From G963674835 sp963674835 (GTDB taxonomy: Bacteria; Planctomycetota; Planctomycetia; Pirellulales; Thermoguttaceae): a DNA stretch of 64,000 nucleotides. Position 1 is the stretch's first letter. The number at the start of each line of letters is the position of its first letter. Below are positions 18,269 through 27,179 of this stretch, piece after piece. The stretch spans positions 2,294,001 to 2,358,000 of the forward strand of contig CAXXKC010000002.1 of the NCBI GenBank assembly GCA_963674835.2. The letters are read 5' to 3'. The translations under genes were made by a program, and so were the position numbers. Under the pieces are notes generated by a model. It was not told the origin of the DNA and ran no database searches. It saw only the letters and a program-made list of their open reading frames with translations.

Positions 18269-19105
18269 ATGACTTGCCGCCGATCGATCGTTGCCTCGCT
18301 GCTAGGCTTGCTGCTGATTCCGTGTGCAGCCATGGCTGCCGACAGTAAGCCAGCCAAATATGCCCGCTTCCAGGTCGGCCCGACCGTGGCCTACGGGGTG
18401 GTCGAAGGCGACCGTGTGCGGCAGCTTTCCGGCGACCTGTTCGACCAGCCAACGCCGACCGACAAGACCTACGCTCTCTCCGACGTCAAGCTTCTCGCGC
18501 CCACCGTGCCGACGAAGATCCTCGCGGCCGCCACCAACTACAAATCGCACCTGGGCAAGCAGACGGCCCATCCTAACCCGGAGTTCTTCTTCAAGCCGTC
18601 CTCCTGCCTGGTGGCCACCGGTGAGAACATCGTCATTCCCGAGGCAACGCACGCCGTCCATCCGGAAGGTGAACTCGTGATCGTCATCGGCAAGCGTGCG
18701 AAGAACGTTCCCGTCGACAAGGCAATGGACTACGTCTTCGGCGTCACCTGCGGCAACGACGTCAGTGCCCGTGACTGGCAGCGAAACGACATCCAGTGGT
18801 GGCGAGCCAAGGGTTCCGACACCTTCGGCCCCTGCGGCCCCTTCATCCTCAGCGGTGTCAACTACGACGACCTCAAGCTCCTGTGCCGGGTCAACGGCGA
18901 AGTCCGCCAGGAGGAGCGAACCAGCGGGCTCGTCCACGGGGTGGCCGCACTGGTTAGCTTCGCCAGTCGATTCGTCACCCTCGAGCCAGGCGACCTCATC
19001 TACACGGGAACACCTGGCACCACAAAGGGCATCAAGCCGGGCGATGTCGTCGAGGTCGAACTCGAAGGCGTGGGCATCCTGCGCAATCCGGTCACGGCGC
19101 AATAG
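18269..19105 (+). CDS. Exported fumarylacetoacetate-hydrolase-family protein
   Basis: The 278-residue protein has an FAH domain (residues about 90-275). Metal ligands of the family appear as the Glu of HPEGELVIVIGK, the Glu-free but conserved YVFGVTCGNDVSARDWQ, and LIYTGTPGTTKG near the end. Family members hydrolyse or isomerise beta-diketo and hydroxydienedioate compounds. Unusually, it begins with a strong signal peptide (SIVASLLGLLLIPCAAMAA), suggesting a periplasmic location. ATG 18269 follows CAGGAGC at a good distance. Substrate is unknown. Confidence 0.8.
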   Translation: MTCRRSIVASLLGLLLIPCAAMAADSKPAKYARFQVGPTVAYGVVEGDRVRQLSGDLFDQPTPTDKTYALSDVKLLAPTVPTKILAAATNYKSHLGKQTAHPNPEFFFKPSSCLVATGENIVIPEATHAVHPEGELVIVIGKRAKNVPVDKAMDYVFGVTCGNDVSARDWQRNDIQWWRAKGSDTFGPCGPFILSGVNYDDLKLLCRVNGEVRQEERTSGLVHGVAALVSFASRFVTLEPGDLIYTGTPGTTKGIKPGDVVEVELEGVGILRNPVTAQ

Positions 19106-19335
19106 ATCGCATCCAGCACATGGGTAGCGTGTACTTAGCTCTATTGGGTCCTGCATTGGAATTGGAACGAAGCCGACCATCGGGAGGCCGAAAGATCAGG
19201 ATTGGGTTGGACCCCTTGTTCCGTTTTCAATACAGGCATCAATAGAACCCGCGAAAACACGCCACCACGAACGTTACAGTCAATTGCGACTCGCACGAGC
19301 CTGCCTGGTGACACCAGCGGTCCCCGCCCCGACCG

Positions 19336-20286
19336 CTATCGTTTCCGGCGCCCTCGCTTCCGAGCAACTCCGACCGCCAGGCCAATCGCGCCAAAGCCCA
19401 ACAGAGCCATGGTATGAGGCTCCGGTACCGCCATCGCATCGGGAACGAACGCGATCGTCGTGACACTGATTGTCGTTACCCCAACCGTCGCAAGCCGCGT
19501 CCACGAGGTGCCGTCGTAACGATAGAATGTCCCCGAGTAAACGTCGGCCGCATACAGATACCCATTCTCTCGGTCTGCTGCCGACGCCATCCATTGAAGG
19601 TCCACCGGAGTTGAGGTGATGCGGATGGGCTCGGCTGTCGGATCGCTCAAGTCCCACATTTCCACATCCTCATTGGCCGTCTGGATGAAGTAGTAGCCGT
19701 CGAGTATCGTGCCGCTGCGCCGCCAATCACTGCCGCTGCCACTGCCCGAAAAACTGGTGACGGCAAACGTGTTGGTGTCGATCAGCTTTGGCGACGTCCC
19801 CGCAAGGGGCGTCACTGCGTACTGGCCCGTCGCGGGATCGTAGTCCCCCGTCGCATTGGTCTGGAAACCCAGCAGCGCCGACGACCATGCGCCGCCGTCG
19901 GAGAAGTAGGCGAATGGTAGTGTATTGCCGGTCAGGAGAAATCGGCCCGTTTCAGTAACCTCCAGGTTGAAGAATCCGTCGGGATTGCTGCCGCCCAGTA
20001 CCGGCGCGGCCAAGTACGTATCCCAGACGTCGGCGACAGGATCGTACTTGAGGATTGCCGTACGATTTGACGAATAGGCGAACACGTTGCCGCTCGAATC
20101 GACGGCAAGCGTCGAGCCCGTTTGGAAGTCGTTCTTGCGGGTCCACACGTCCGTTGCCGTGTCGTACGCCCAGAACTCGTTGTACGAATTGCCGACGCTC
20201 GTGTGATACACAGTGCCCGCCAAGCTCGGCTCAACTGCAAACCCCAGGATCACACCGGCCAGAACAAGTACGATGCGACGTCTCAT
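19336..20286 (-). CDS. PEP-CTERM sorted surface protein
   Basis: This 316-residue protein has an N-terminal signal peptide (VLVLAGVILGFAVEPSLA) and a C-terminal PEP-CTERM anchor: VPEPHTMALLGFG, a transmembrane segment, then RKRGRRKR. The middle looks like a propeller or Kelch-like fold without a catalytic motif (for example YDTATDVWTRKND and YDPVADVWDTY). PEP-CTERM proteins are processed by an exosortase; none is in this window. The start at 20286 is supported by a G7 run just upstream, like that before the outer-membrane gene at 10156. Confidence 0.85.
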   Translation of the reverse strand: MRRRIVLVLAGVILGFAVEPSLAGTVYHTSVGNSYNEFWAYDTATDVWTRKNDFQTGSTLAVDSSGNVFAYSSNRTAILKYDPVADVWDTYLAAPVLGGSNPDGFFNLEVTETGRFLLTGNTLPFAYFSDGGAWSSALLGFQTNATGDYDPATGQYAVTPLAGTSPKLIDTNTFAVTSFSGSGSGSDWRRSGTILDGYYFIQTANEDVEMWDLSDPTAEPIRITSTPVDLQWMASAADRENGYLYAADVYSGTFYRYDGTSWTRLATVGVTTISVTTIAFVPDAMAVPEPHTMALLGFGAIGLAVGVARKRGRRKR

Positions 20287-20403
20287 GACACCCCCCCAAA
20301 GACCCATGCCAGAACAGGTACTTGGTGCCAACATACTCGCATGTTTCAGGGGCGCCAAGCGATTTGCGCCGAAGAAACTGAACAACGGCGGCCCCACCGC
20401 TTC

Positions 20404-21885
20404 TCACTGCCCTGAAGGTGGCCGCACCGAGCCGCGCTGCTTGGGATAGGTCAACAGCGGCGATTTTGAAACGCCCCCGCGCCAGAGATCGTACCGGGGA
20501 TTGGCGTAGCGATCAAAGAACGCCTTCAGCCGTGAGGTCAATTCGGCCTCGACCTCGGCACAACGCGGTTTGCCTGCCAGGTTGTTCGATTCCTCCGGAT
20601 CGGCCTCAAGATCGTAGAGCTCGTCCGGGCCGTTGGGCGCACGCTTCGTCAGCTTCCATCGCGGCGTACGGATCATGCGGGTATTCTCGAACTCGTAGAA
20701 CACGACGTTTTCCCAGTCAGTCGATTGCCCGCGCAGCACCGCCGCGTAATCCCGCCCCGGCAGCTCCGGCTGGGTCGGAGTCTTGTCCTTCATTCCCAGC
20801 AGATCCAATACGGTGGGCAATACGTCGTAGTTGGAAACCATCAGATCCGACGTGCTGCCCGGCGCGATGACACCGGGCATGCGACAGATCATGGGTACGA
20901 GAATGCCATTGTCGAAGGTGTTGATCGGCCGCGAATGGTCGCCCATGCCCCAAATACCGTTTTGCCCGCCGCAAAGCCCTTGGTCGGCAGTGAAGATGAC
21001 CAAGGTGTTCTTCTCCAGATCCAGCTTCTGAAGGGTCTGGAGCACGCGCCCGACACCGTCGTCGACGCCGCTGATCTCCGCAGCGTATCGCCGCATCGCC
21101 AGTGGGTTGTTGATGTAGTTGCGATTGTTCAGCAGCCACGGATGGATTGGCTTCCGCGGAAACGATGGCAACTCTTGGTCCGCATACTCTTCCGCGTGGC
21201 GGTTCCGCGCCGGCCTGAGCAACAGCGGCCCCAATCCATAGGGTCCGTTGTAGGGCAAGTAGAGGAAGAACGGCCGGCTCCGGTTTTCCTCCAGAAAACG
21301 GACGGCATGCTTCGTCCAGAAGTCGGTCAGGTACGTCGGCTCCTTGCGGATCTTCTCCTTCGCGATGACTTCGGCGTCGTAGAACGTCTTCGTATGGCCG
21401 TGCGGCATCGTGACCCAGTAGGTAAAACCTTCCTGCGGTCGCCGATTGTCGCCCAGGTGCCACTTGCCCACCATGCCGCACGTGTAACCTGCCTCAGCCA
21501 GGATCCTGGGCAATGTGCGAAACTCGCCAATCGTATCGTAGGCATCAGGCCCGATCTGCGGACTGCCGGCCCCCAGGTAGCAATGCACCCCGTGCTGCGA
21601 CGGGATCAGCCCCGTCAGCAACGTCGCCCGAGTTGGCGAACATACTCCATTGGAACTGAAGCACCGCGTGAACCGCATCCCTTCGCTGGCCAGCCGATCG
21701 ATGTTCGGCGTATGAATGTCCCGATTCCCATAGCACCCCAGGGTCCAGGCCCCTTGGTTGTCGGTGACGATCAGCACGACGTTCGGCCGAGGCGTCTCCG
21801 TCGACGGGCGAGCGATCGACGCACCGACCACCAGGACGCAAACACAGCCAAGAAGAACGCGAATGGCACTGCTCATAGGGGCCAT
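20404..21885 (-). CDS. Formylglycine-dependent sulfatase
   Basis: This sulfatase of about 493 residues has an N-terminal signal peptide. The metal-binding start is VVLIVTDNQGAW, the formylglycine motif is CSPTR in SSNGVCSPTRATLLTG, and further metal ligands are in FTADQGLCGGQNGIWG. A sulfatase-modifying enzyme must convert the Cys. Such genes are numerous in planctomycetes and act on sulfated polysaccharides. The start could be 21885 or 21876; neither has a clear ribosome-binding site. The end lies 49 bases from the PEP-CTERM gene, same strand. Confidence 0.9.
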   Translation of the reverse strand: MAPMSSAIRVLLGCVCVLVVGASIARPSTETPRPNVVLIVTDNQGAWTLGCYGNRDIHTPNIDRLASEGMRFTRCFSSNGVCSPTRATLLTGLIPSQHGVHCYLGAGSPQIGPDAYDTIGEFRTLPRILAEAGYTCGMVGKWHLGDNRRPQEGFTYWVTMPHGHTKTFYDAEVIAKEKIRKEPTYLTDFWTKHAVRFLEENRSRPFFLYLPYNGPYGLGPLLLRPARNRHAEEYADQELPSFPRKPIHPWLLNNRNYINNPLAMRRYAAEISGVDDGVGRVLQTLQKLDLEKNTLVIFTADQGLCGGQNGIWGMGDHSRPINTFDNGILVPMICRMPGVIAPGSTSDLMVSNYDVLPTVLDLLGMKDKTPTQPELPGRDYAAVLRGQSTDWENVVFYEFENTRMIRTPRWKLTKRAPNGPDELYDLEADPEESNNLAGKPRCAEVEAELTSRLKAFFDRYANPRYDLWRGGVSKSPLLTYPKQRGSVRPPSGQ

Positions 21886-21928
21886 TCTACGAACGACCGT
21901 CGGCGGTCGCAACCATGGACCTACGGGC

Positions 21929-22786
21929 TCACGTCCGTCGCTTCTCATGGTACCGGAGGATCATCTCCCAGGCTTGTTCCGGCGCCTCGGCGAAGCGGAA
22001 CAGATCGAGGTCTTCATCGCCGATGATGCCCTCGTCGGCCAGGAACTGAAAGTCTATGACCTTCTCCCAATACTCCCTGCCGAACATGATGATGGGAATC
22101 TGCTGCATGCGGCCCGTCTGACGCAACGTCAGCGCGTCGAACAGCTCGTCGATTGTGCCATACCCGCCCGGAAACACCACCAGCGCCTTCGCCCGCAACA
22201 GGAAATGGAGCTTCCGCACGGCGAAGTAGTGAAACTGGAAGCACAGGTCCGGTGTGATGTACGCATTAGGCAACTGCTCGCGTGGCAGTCGGATGTTCAG
22301 TCCGACCGACTTCGCCCCCGTGTCCGACGCACCACGGTTGGCCGCCTCCATGATCCCCGGTCCGCCGCCGGTCACCACCACGAAATCGTTCTCGTCACTC
22401 GCCTGCCCATGCTGCGACACGAGCGCAGCGAACTGGCGGGCCGCGTCATAGTAATGGCTTCGCGCGACTATTCGCTCGGCCCGAGCCACCGCCCGGCGGC
22501 GCCGTGGATCTCGTGGCGTATCGGCCAGGTGGGCGCGGGCAAGGTCCAAATCGCGCTGGGCCGCGGCCGGCTCCACGATTCTCGTGCTGCCGAACACGAC
22601 CACCGTCGACCGAATGTTGTGCTCCTCAAAGGCCAACTCCGGCTTGAGCAACTCCAGTTGCATCCGCACCGGCCGCAGCCGCGAATCGCTCAGGAAATCG
22701 ACGTCCTTGTACGCCACGCGGTAGCTCGGCGAAAGCAAGATCCTCTCCAAATTCTCCTCGCGCTGCTGCTCATGCATCGGATGCAC
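21929..22786 (-). CDS. LOG-family (TIGR00730-type) nucleotide-binding protein
   Basis: The 285-residue protein has the Rossmann-like fold of the LOG/lysine-decarboxylase-like family, with VVVTGGGPGIMEAANRGA and the signature PGGYGTIDELF. In plants and some bacteria such proteins release cytokinin from its ribotide; many bacterial members have AMP phosphoribohydrolase activity. An N-terminal extension of about 60 residues, Glu/Arg-rich, is seen in the longer bacterial subgroup. Start ATG at 22786. Confidence 0.88.
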   Translation of the reverse strand: MHPMHEQQREENLERILLSPSYRVAYKDVDFLSDSRLRPVRMQLELLKPELAFEEHNIRSTVVVFGSTRIVEPAAAQRDLDLARAHLADTPRDPRRRRAVARAERIVARSHYYDAARQFAALVSQHGQASDENDFVVVTGGGPGIMEAANRGASDTGAKSVGLNIRLPREQLPNAYITPDLCFQFHYFAVRKLHFLLRAKALVVFPGGYGTIDELFDALTLRQTGRMQQIPIIMFGREYWEKVIDFQFLADEGIIGDEDLDLFRFAEAPEQAWEMILRYHEKRRT

Positions 22787-22875
22787 TCCCTCGATCTCTC
22801 AAACGCCAACCCGCAGTGGCCCCTCGCAAGAATACCATGCAAACCGCGTCACCATAAGCTCTGGCAAGGTGCCAT

Positions 22876-23757
22876 TCAATGCCCAAAGAACGGCAGCGAC
22901 GCCATCATCGGTTGCCAGGCAAGAACCCATCCAAAACTGCCCAGAAGCAGCCAGCCGCTCAGCGGCAAACGCCGCAACCCTGGTGAAACACTGCCCAAAC
23001 CTTGGACAACCACATAGACGACCAAGGCCGCCATCACCACGAGGATCCCCGCCTGCCAGCCCAGAACCAGCCCCACACAAGCCGGTCCCGCTGCCAGCCC
23101 CGGCACACCGCGTCCTCTGACGAGGCGTTCCACGCCCAAGCCAACCACCACGCCCACGCCAAGTCCCGCAATCCCGTCGATCAGGCCCGAAGGCCAACCA
23201 GCACCCATCAGCCTGGCCGGCACCGGATGCAGATAGGGCCAGAAGATCGGCGCCCCAATTCCCACCACGAGCAACGGCCAGCTCAGCCGCCACGGCAGTG
23301 GCTTTCCGTCGTACTCAATCAGCGCCATCGGCAACAATGTCGTCAACAGCAGCAAATGAAACGCCAGCACGGCGGCCAGCCGTACGCCCGTCCACGCCAG
23401 GAAGATCGTTTCGCCATCGGCGGTCATCGGCCGCAGCGGCAGATTCGCCCCGCCACTCAACAGCGTCACCGCTCCGAGCGAGAGGAACATCAACGCCGTC
23501 GTCGCTTCGACCAGCGGGTATCGCAAGGAAATCCGAGCATCGCAGTCCCGACAACGACCCCGCAGCGACAGCCAACCCACAACGGGAATGTTGTCGTACC
23601 AGCGGATCGGATGCCCGCACGCCGGACAGTGCGACCCGGGCTGGGCAAGGCTCATTCCCGCTGGTAGCCGATAGACCACCACGTTCAAGAAGCTGCCGAT
23701 CGTGCCTCCGAGCACGCCCAGCCAAATCAACAGCACCGTCAGCTCAATGTCCGACAT
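22876..23757 (-). CDS. Prepilin-peptidase-family membrane protein, second catalytic Asp not found
   Basis: This A24-family protein of about 293 residues should cleave and N-methylate type IV prepilin-like leaders. The N-terminal part is canonical: GSFLNVVVYRLP, the zinc-type CPAC...CRDC pairs, and LVEATTALMF. The first catalytic Asp appears in IEYDGKPLPWRL. At the place where GMGDVKL normally stands, the sequence reads RGRGVPGLAAGPACVG, so the GxGD Asp is missing. The reading frame is intact. The protein may be inactive or only methylate. I chose ATG 23757; 23772 adds five residues. Confidence 0.8.
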   Translation of the reverse strand: MSDIELTVLLIWLGVLGGTIGSFLNVVVYRLPAGMSLAQPGSHCPACGHPIRWYDNIPVVGWLSLRGRCRDCDARISLRYPLVEATTALMFLSLGAVTLLSGGANLPLRPMTADGETIFLAWTGVRLAAVLAFHLLLLTTLLPMALIEYDGKPLPWRLSWPLLVVGIGAPIFWPYLHPVPARLMGAGWPSGLIDGIAGLGVGVVVGLGVERLVRGRGVPGLAAGPACVGLVLGWQAGILVVMAALVVYVVVQGLGSVSPGLRRLPLSGWLLLGSFGWVLAWQPMMASLPFFGH

Positions 23758-23880
23758 CGCTAGGGTTCCCACACCAACGAGCCGTTACCTGGGCGGCAGC
23801 CAAGCCGCACAGAGCGCACAACACGCATCAACTCGCGTCAACTCGCGTCCGCCCAGTCCCCTCGAACGCTACGCCCCTGT

Positions 23881-25728
23881 TCAGATAATACCATGCAGCG
23901 GCATTCCCGGAGCCCCCAAAGCATCCACTCGCTTGGTGATTTCCGGATCTTCGACTACCGGCGGAGCGTGGTGCGGCTTGCTCCGTGCGTCGATCACCAG
24001 CGATCCTCGGCATCCCCAGTGCTTCTGGTCGATCCGCGACTCGATGCCGTAGATATCGGCGGCCGGATTGCTTCGCGTGAACGTCGTCCAAAGGAAATTG
24101 CTCAATGTGCGCACGGCGAATTCGCTGTCGTCGACAATCACGACCAGCGGGAAGTTGTTGATCGCGTCGTTCGGCCCACAGGCAACGCAGAACTTCTCCA
24201 CCGCGCCGTCGCGCCCGCGGTGGTCCGCCTGGTACGGCGGCCCTTGCACGGCCAGAATGCCCGGCAAGCAAAGCCGCGGCTCGTCGAAGCCCAGTTCGGT
24301 GGGAATCCGCACCCGGCTATCCAACGCCACCGGCAGCGTACGACGCGGCGGACCGGCAACCGCTATGATGGCTTTGGACCCGCGATTGAGCCCCTCGCCC
24401 GTGTAGTCGAGCGTGTCGATCGTCGTGCACGTCTGAAAATGAAGGTCATGCCGCCAATCGACTCGTTCCAACACGTGCCGCAAGAAGTCGGGCACGTGGT
24501 TCGCATCCAAGTCGGGGTTGTCCTCGCCCGCCACGATCCAGAGGTACTTGGCCAACGATAGCTGCCCGTACCCCAAGATGGCGTTCGCCAACGTCAGCAG
24601 TTCCATCGGCCGCCGCGGCGTCTCGTACGGCACGTAGCGTTCGCTTCCAACGGCCAGCAGCAGCGGATGCACCCCGGCCGCATCGACCGCGTGAATCGCC
24701 CGCACGCCCGGGATCTTCTTCGGCACCACCGGCCCGACGAGCTCGTGGATGAACTTGCCGAAGATCGAATCTTCCTGCGGCGGCCGGCCCACCACCGTAA
24801 AGGGCCAGATCGCTTGCCGGCGATGATACACGTGCTCGACGTGCATCGCGGGAAACTCGTGCGTCAGACTGTAATAGCCCAGGTGATCGCCGAACGGTCC
24901 CTCCGGCAGCGAATGGTTCGACTCCAGGTATCCGCTCAAGCAGAAATCGGCCTCGGCATGAATCGGCAGATGTCCCGGCGTGCGAATCATCGGCACGCGA
25001 CGTCCGCCCAAAATACCGGCGAACGCCAACTCACTCATGCCCTCCGGCATCGGCATGACAGCTGCGACGGTCATGGCTGGCGGCCCGCCGACGAACACGT
25101 TCACCCGAAATCGCTCGTTGCGACGAATGGCCGCCGCATGATGCGCCCCGATGCCGCGATGAATCTGGTAATGCAGCCCGACCTGCACGTTCGGCTCATA
25201 CTTCCCGCCGGAAAGCTGCACTCGGTACATGCCCAGGTTGCTGTGCCCGGGACCCGGTTGATCCGGATCTTCCGTGTAGACCTGCGGCAAGGTAATGTAT
25301 GCGCCGCCGTCCTGCGGCCACGATTTCAGTTGCGGTAACTGATCCAGTGCCGTCTCGTGCGCCAATACCGGCCCCGCGCGCAGCATCCGCGGCCGCGCGT
25401 TCCAAGCCGTCCAGGGCAGGTCCAAGACCAGCCGCGGCCGGTGCAGTGCGTCGCTCGGATCGATGCTCAGGTGAACTAGCCGCTCCAGCGACTTGAGCGT
25501 GTCGCGAAACAGGTAGCGCACGCGATCCAGCGTTCCAAACAGGTTGCTGACCATCGGAAACCGGCAACCGCGAACGTTGGCGTAGTAGACCGCCGGACCG
25601 CCTGCCTGAAAGACCCGCCGCTGGATCTCCGCGGCTTCCAGGCAGGGATCAACCTCCTGCTCCAGCCGGACCAACTGTCCGCTGGCTTCCAGGTCTTTCA
25701 CGCATTCGCGCAGATTTCGGTATCCCAT
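23881..25728 (-). CDS. UbiD-family decarboxylase
   Basis: The 615-residue protein matches the UbiD/4-hydroxybenzoate decarboxylase family, which uses prenylated FMN for reversible (de)carboxylation of aromatic or unsaturated acids. Family features are the PMVSNLFGT region, GGPPAMTVAAVMPMPEGMSE and the LPEGPFGDHLGYY segment with its active-site acidic residues. It is longer than E. coli UbiD (about 500), which is common in planctomycetes. No ubiX is adjacent. I chose ATG 25728, where homology starts, rather than the upstream start at 25842. Confidence 0.85.
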   Translation of the reverse strand: MGYRNLRECVKDLEASGQLVRLEQEVDPCLEAAEIQRRVFQAGGPAVYYANVRGCRFPMVSNLFGTLDRVRYLFRDTLKSLERLVHLSIDPSDALHRPRLVLDLPWTAWNARPRMLRAGPVLAHETALDQLPQLKSWPQDGGAYITLPQVYTEDPDQPGPGHSNLGMYRVQLSGGKYEPNVQVGLHYQIHRGIGAHHAAAIRRNERFRVNVFVGGPPAMTVAAVMPMPEGMSELAFAGILGGRRVPMIRTPGHLPIHAEADFCLSGYLESNHSLPEGPFGDHLGYYSLTHEFPAMHVEHVYHRRQAIWPFTVVGRPPQEDSIFGKFIHELVGPVVPKKIPGVRAIHAVDAAGVHPLLLAVGSERYVPYETPRRPMELLTLANAILGYGQLSLAKYLWIVAGEDNPDLDANHVPDFLRHVLERVDWRHDLHFQTCTTIDTLDYTGEGLNRGSKAIIAVAGPPRRTLPVALDSRVRIPTELGFDEPRLCLPGILAVQGPPYQADHRGRDGAVEKFCVACGPNDAINNFPLVVIVDDSEFAVRTLSNFLWTTFTRSNPAADIYGIESRIDQKHWGCRGSLVIDARSKPHHAPPVVEDPEITKRVDALGAPGMPLHGII

Positions 25729-25838
25729 GCGTCGATTTCCGCTATGAAACCTTCCGCCCTTCCGGACTGCCGCACGGTGCAATTCGCGCGGTGCTGACCA
25801 CGACACAAACGGCAGAATGTCCGAAGCGCCGCCGGCGA

Positions 25839-25964
25839 TCACTTCGCCTTGGGACCGCCTCGCTGGAGATGCTTCTCCATCCGTTTGCGGAGATGAGCGA
25901 ACTTCGTGGCGGGCTTGCGGACGAGATTCTTTGTCCTGCGCGACGCGTGCTTGCCTCGACTCAT
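25839..25964 (-). CDS. Small very basic protein of 41 residues
   Basis: A 41-residue protein, rich in Lys and Arg (SRGKHASRRTK, RKRMEKHLQRG), starts at 25964 with the strong ribosome-binding site GGGGAGGT nine bases upstream. The composition suggests a nucleic-acid- or ribosome-binding role, but I recognise no family. It lies 110 bases upstream of the UbiD gene on the same strand, so they may share a transcript. Confidence 0.6.
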   Translation of the reverse strand: MSRGKHASRRTKNLVRKPATKFAHLRKRMEKHLQRGGPKAK

Positions 25965-26149
25965 AGCGGCACCTCCCCGGCCCGTATCTCTATTATGCCG
26001 CCGCCGAGCCGAATGGTCGATACCCTCTCCACCCATCCGTGGCGGGGACCGTCATAACGCCCTTACCCCACCGACCTTGCCGAACCGCCGCAGCCCCTTA
26101 CACTGAAGACAAGTCGCCGACTACTATCTCACATTCCCGAGCCGTTCCG

Positions 26150-27013
26150 ATGGATCAATCTTCATCCTGGATTTGCGAAACCACTGCCGACTCCTTCCAG
26201 CAAGACGTCGTGGAGCGTTCGCGGGAAGTCCCCGTCGTCATCGACTTCTGGGCCGAATGGTGCGGCCCCTGCCGCATGCTCGGACCGATCCTCCAGCGAC
26301 TGGCCGACGAGTATCAAGGCAAGTTCGTGCTCGTCAAAGCCAACACCGATCAAATGCCCGATATCGCCGCCGGCTTCGGCGTGCAGTCCATCCCGGCCGT
26401 CTTCGCCCTTCGCAACGGCCAACTCGTCGACCAATTCGTGGGTGTGCTGCCCGAACCGCAGATTCGCGCGTGGCTGGACCGGATCCTCCCCTCGCCGGCC
26501 GAATCGCTTTCTGCCGAAGCGGCCCTCCTGGAACAAACCGATCCCGCGGCCGCCGAAGCCACGTACCGCCAGGTGCTCGAAGCCTCGCCCAGCGACCTAT
26601 CCGCCCGCATCGGCTTGGCGCGAGCCCTGCTGGCCCAAGATCGTATCGATGAGGCCGAGCCGATCATCGAGGAATTGGCCGAGGCCGACGCCTTGGATGC
26701 CGAAGGACTGCACGTTCGCGCCCAGATCGTCCTCCAACGACTCGCCCGACAGCTCGGCGACCCGGCCCCATTGCGTGCCACCGCCGATGCCGAGCCCAAG
26801 AACCTCGACCACCAGTGGAAACTCGCCCAGGCATTGGCCGCCGCCGGCCAATATGAACCGGCCATGCAAATCTGCCTCCGCCTGGTCGAGCAGGACCGTC
26901 GTGGACTGGGCGAGAACGCCCGCGCACTGATGGTCCACCTCTTCCACTTCCTCGGAACCGACAACGCGTTGGTTAACGAGTATCGCCGAAAGCTGGCGAT
27001 GGCGCTCTATTGA
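26150..27013 (+). CDS. Thioredoxin-TPR protein (CnoX/YbbN-like)
   Basis: The 287-residue protein has an N-terminal thioredoxin domain with an active WCGPC motif (residue about 35) and a C-terminal region of TPR-like helices from about 130 (AEATYRQVLEASPSDLSARIGLARALL). This is the architecture of E. coli CnoX/YbbN, a chaperone-like thioredoxin in the cytoplasm. E. coli CnoX has SXXC rather than CxxC; the redox-active pair here suggests the CnoX type of other bacteria. ATG 26150 is chosen at the domain start. Confidence 0.85.
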   Translation: MDQSSSWICETTADSFQQDVVERSREVPVVIDFWAEWCGPCRMLGPILQRLADEYQGKFVLVKANTDQMPDIAAGFGVQSIPAVFALRNGQLVDQFVGVLPEPQIRAWLDRILPSPAESLSAEAALLEQTDPAAAEATYRQVLEASPSDLSARIGLARALLAQDRIDEAEPIIEELAEADALDAEGLHVRAQIVLQRLARQLGDPAPLRATADAEPKNLDHQWKLAQALAAAGQYEPAMQICLRLVEQDRRGLGENARALMVHLFHFLGTDNALVNEYRRKLAMALY

Positions 27014-27027
27014 CACGCAACGGATTA

Positions 27028-27048
27028 TCAGGCACCGGCGGTGCCTGA
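27028..27048. repeat. Perfect inverted repeat after the thioredoxin gene
   Basis: TCAGGCACC, a 3-base spacer, and its exact complement lie 15 bases after the stop codon. There is no T run. A reduced version (TATCAGGCACGCCTGACCT) recurs at about 27129-27147, so it may be a small dispersed repeat rather than a terminator. Confidence 0.5.
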
Positions 27049-27179
27049 CCTACGTCTGGCTGCTGACAAGCAGCCAGTGTTGGACGTAAGCACTGGCAGA
27101 CGGGTTGTCAGTCCCACCCGAAACAAGCTATCAGGCACGCCTGACCTGAATCCCTTTCGTCTGTGAGGAGTCTCGACCG

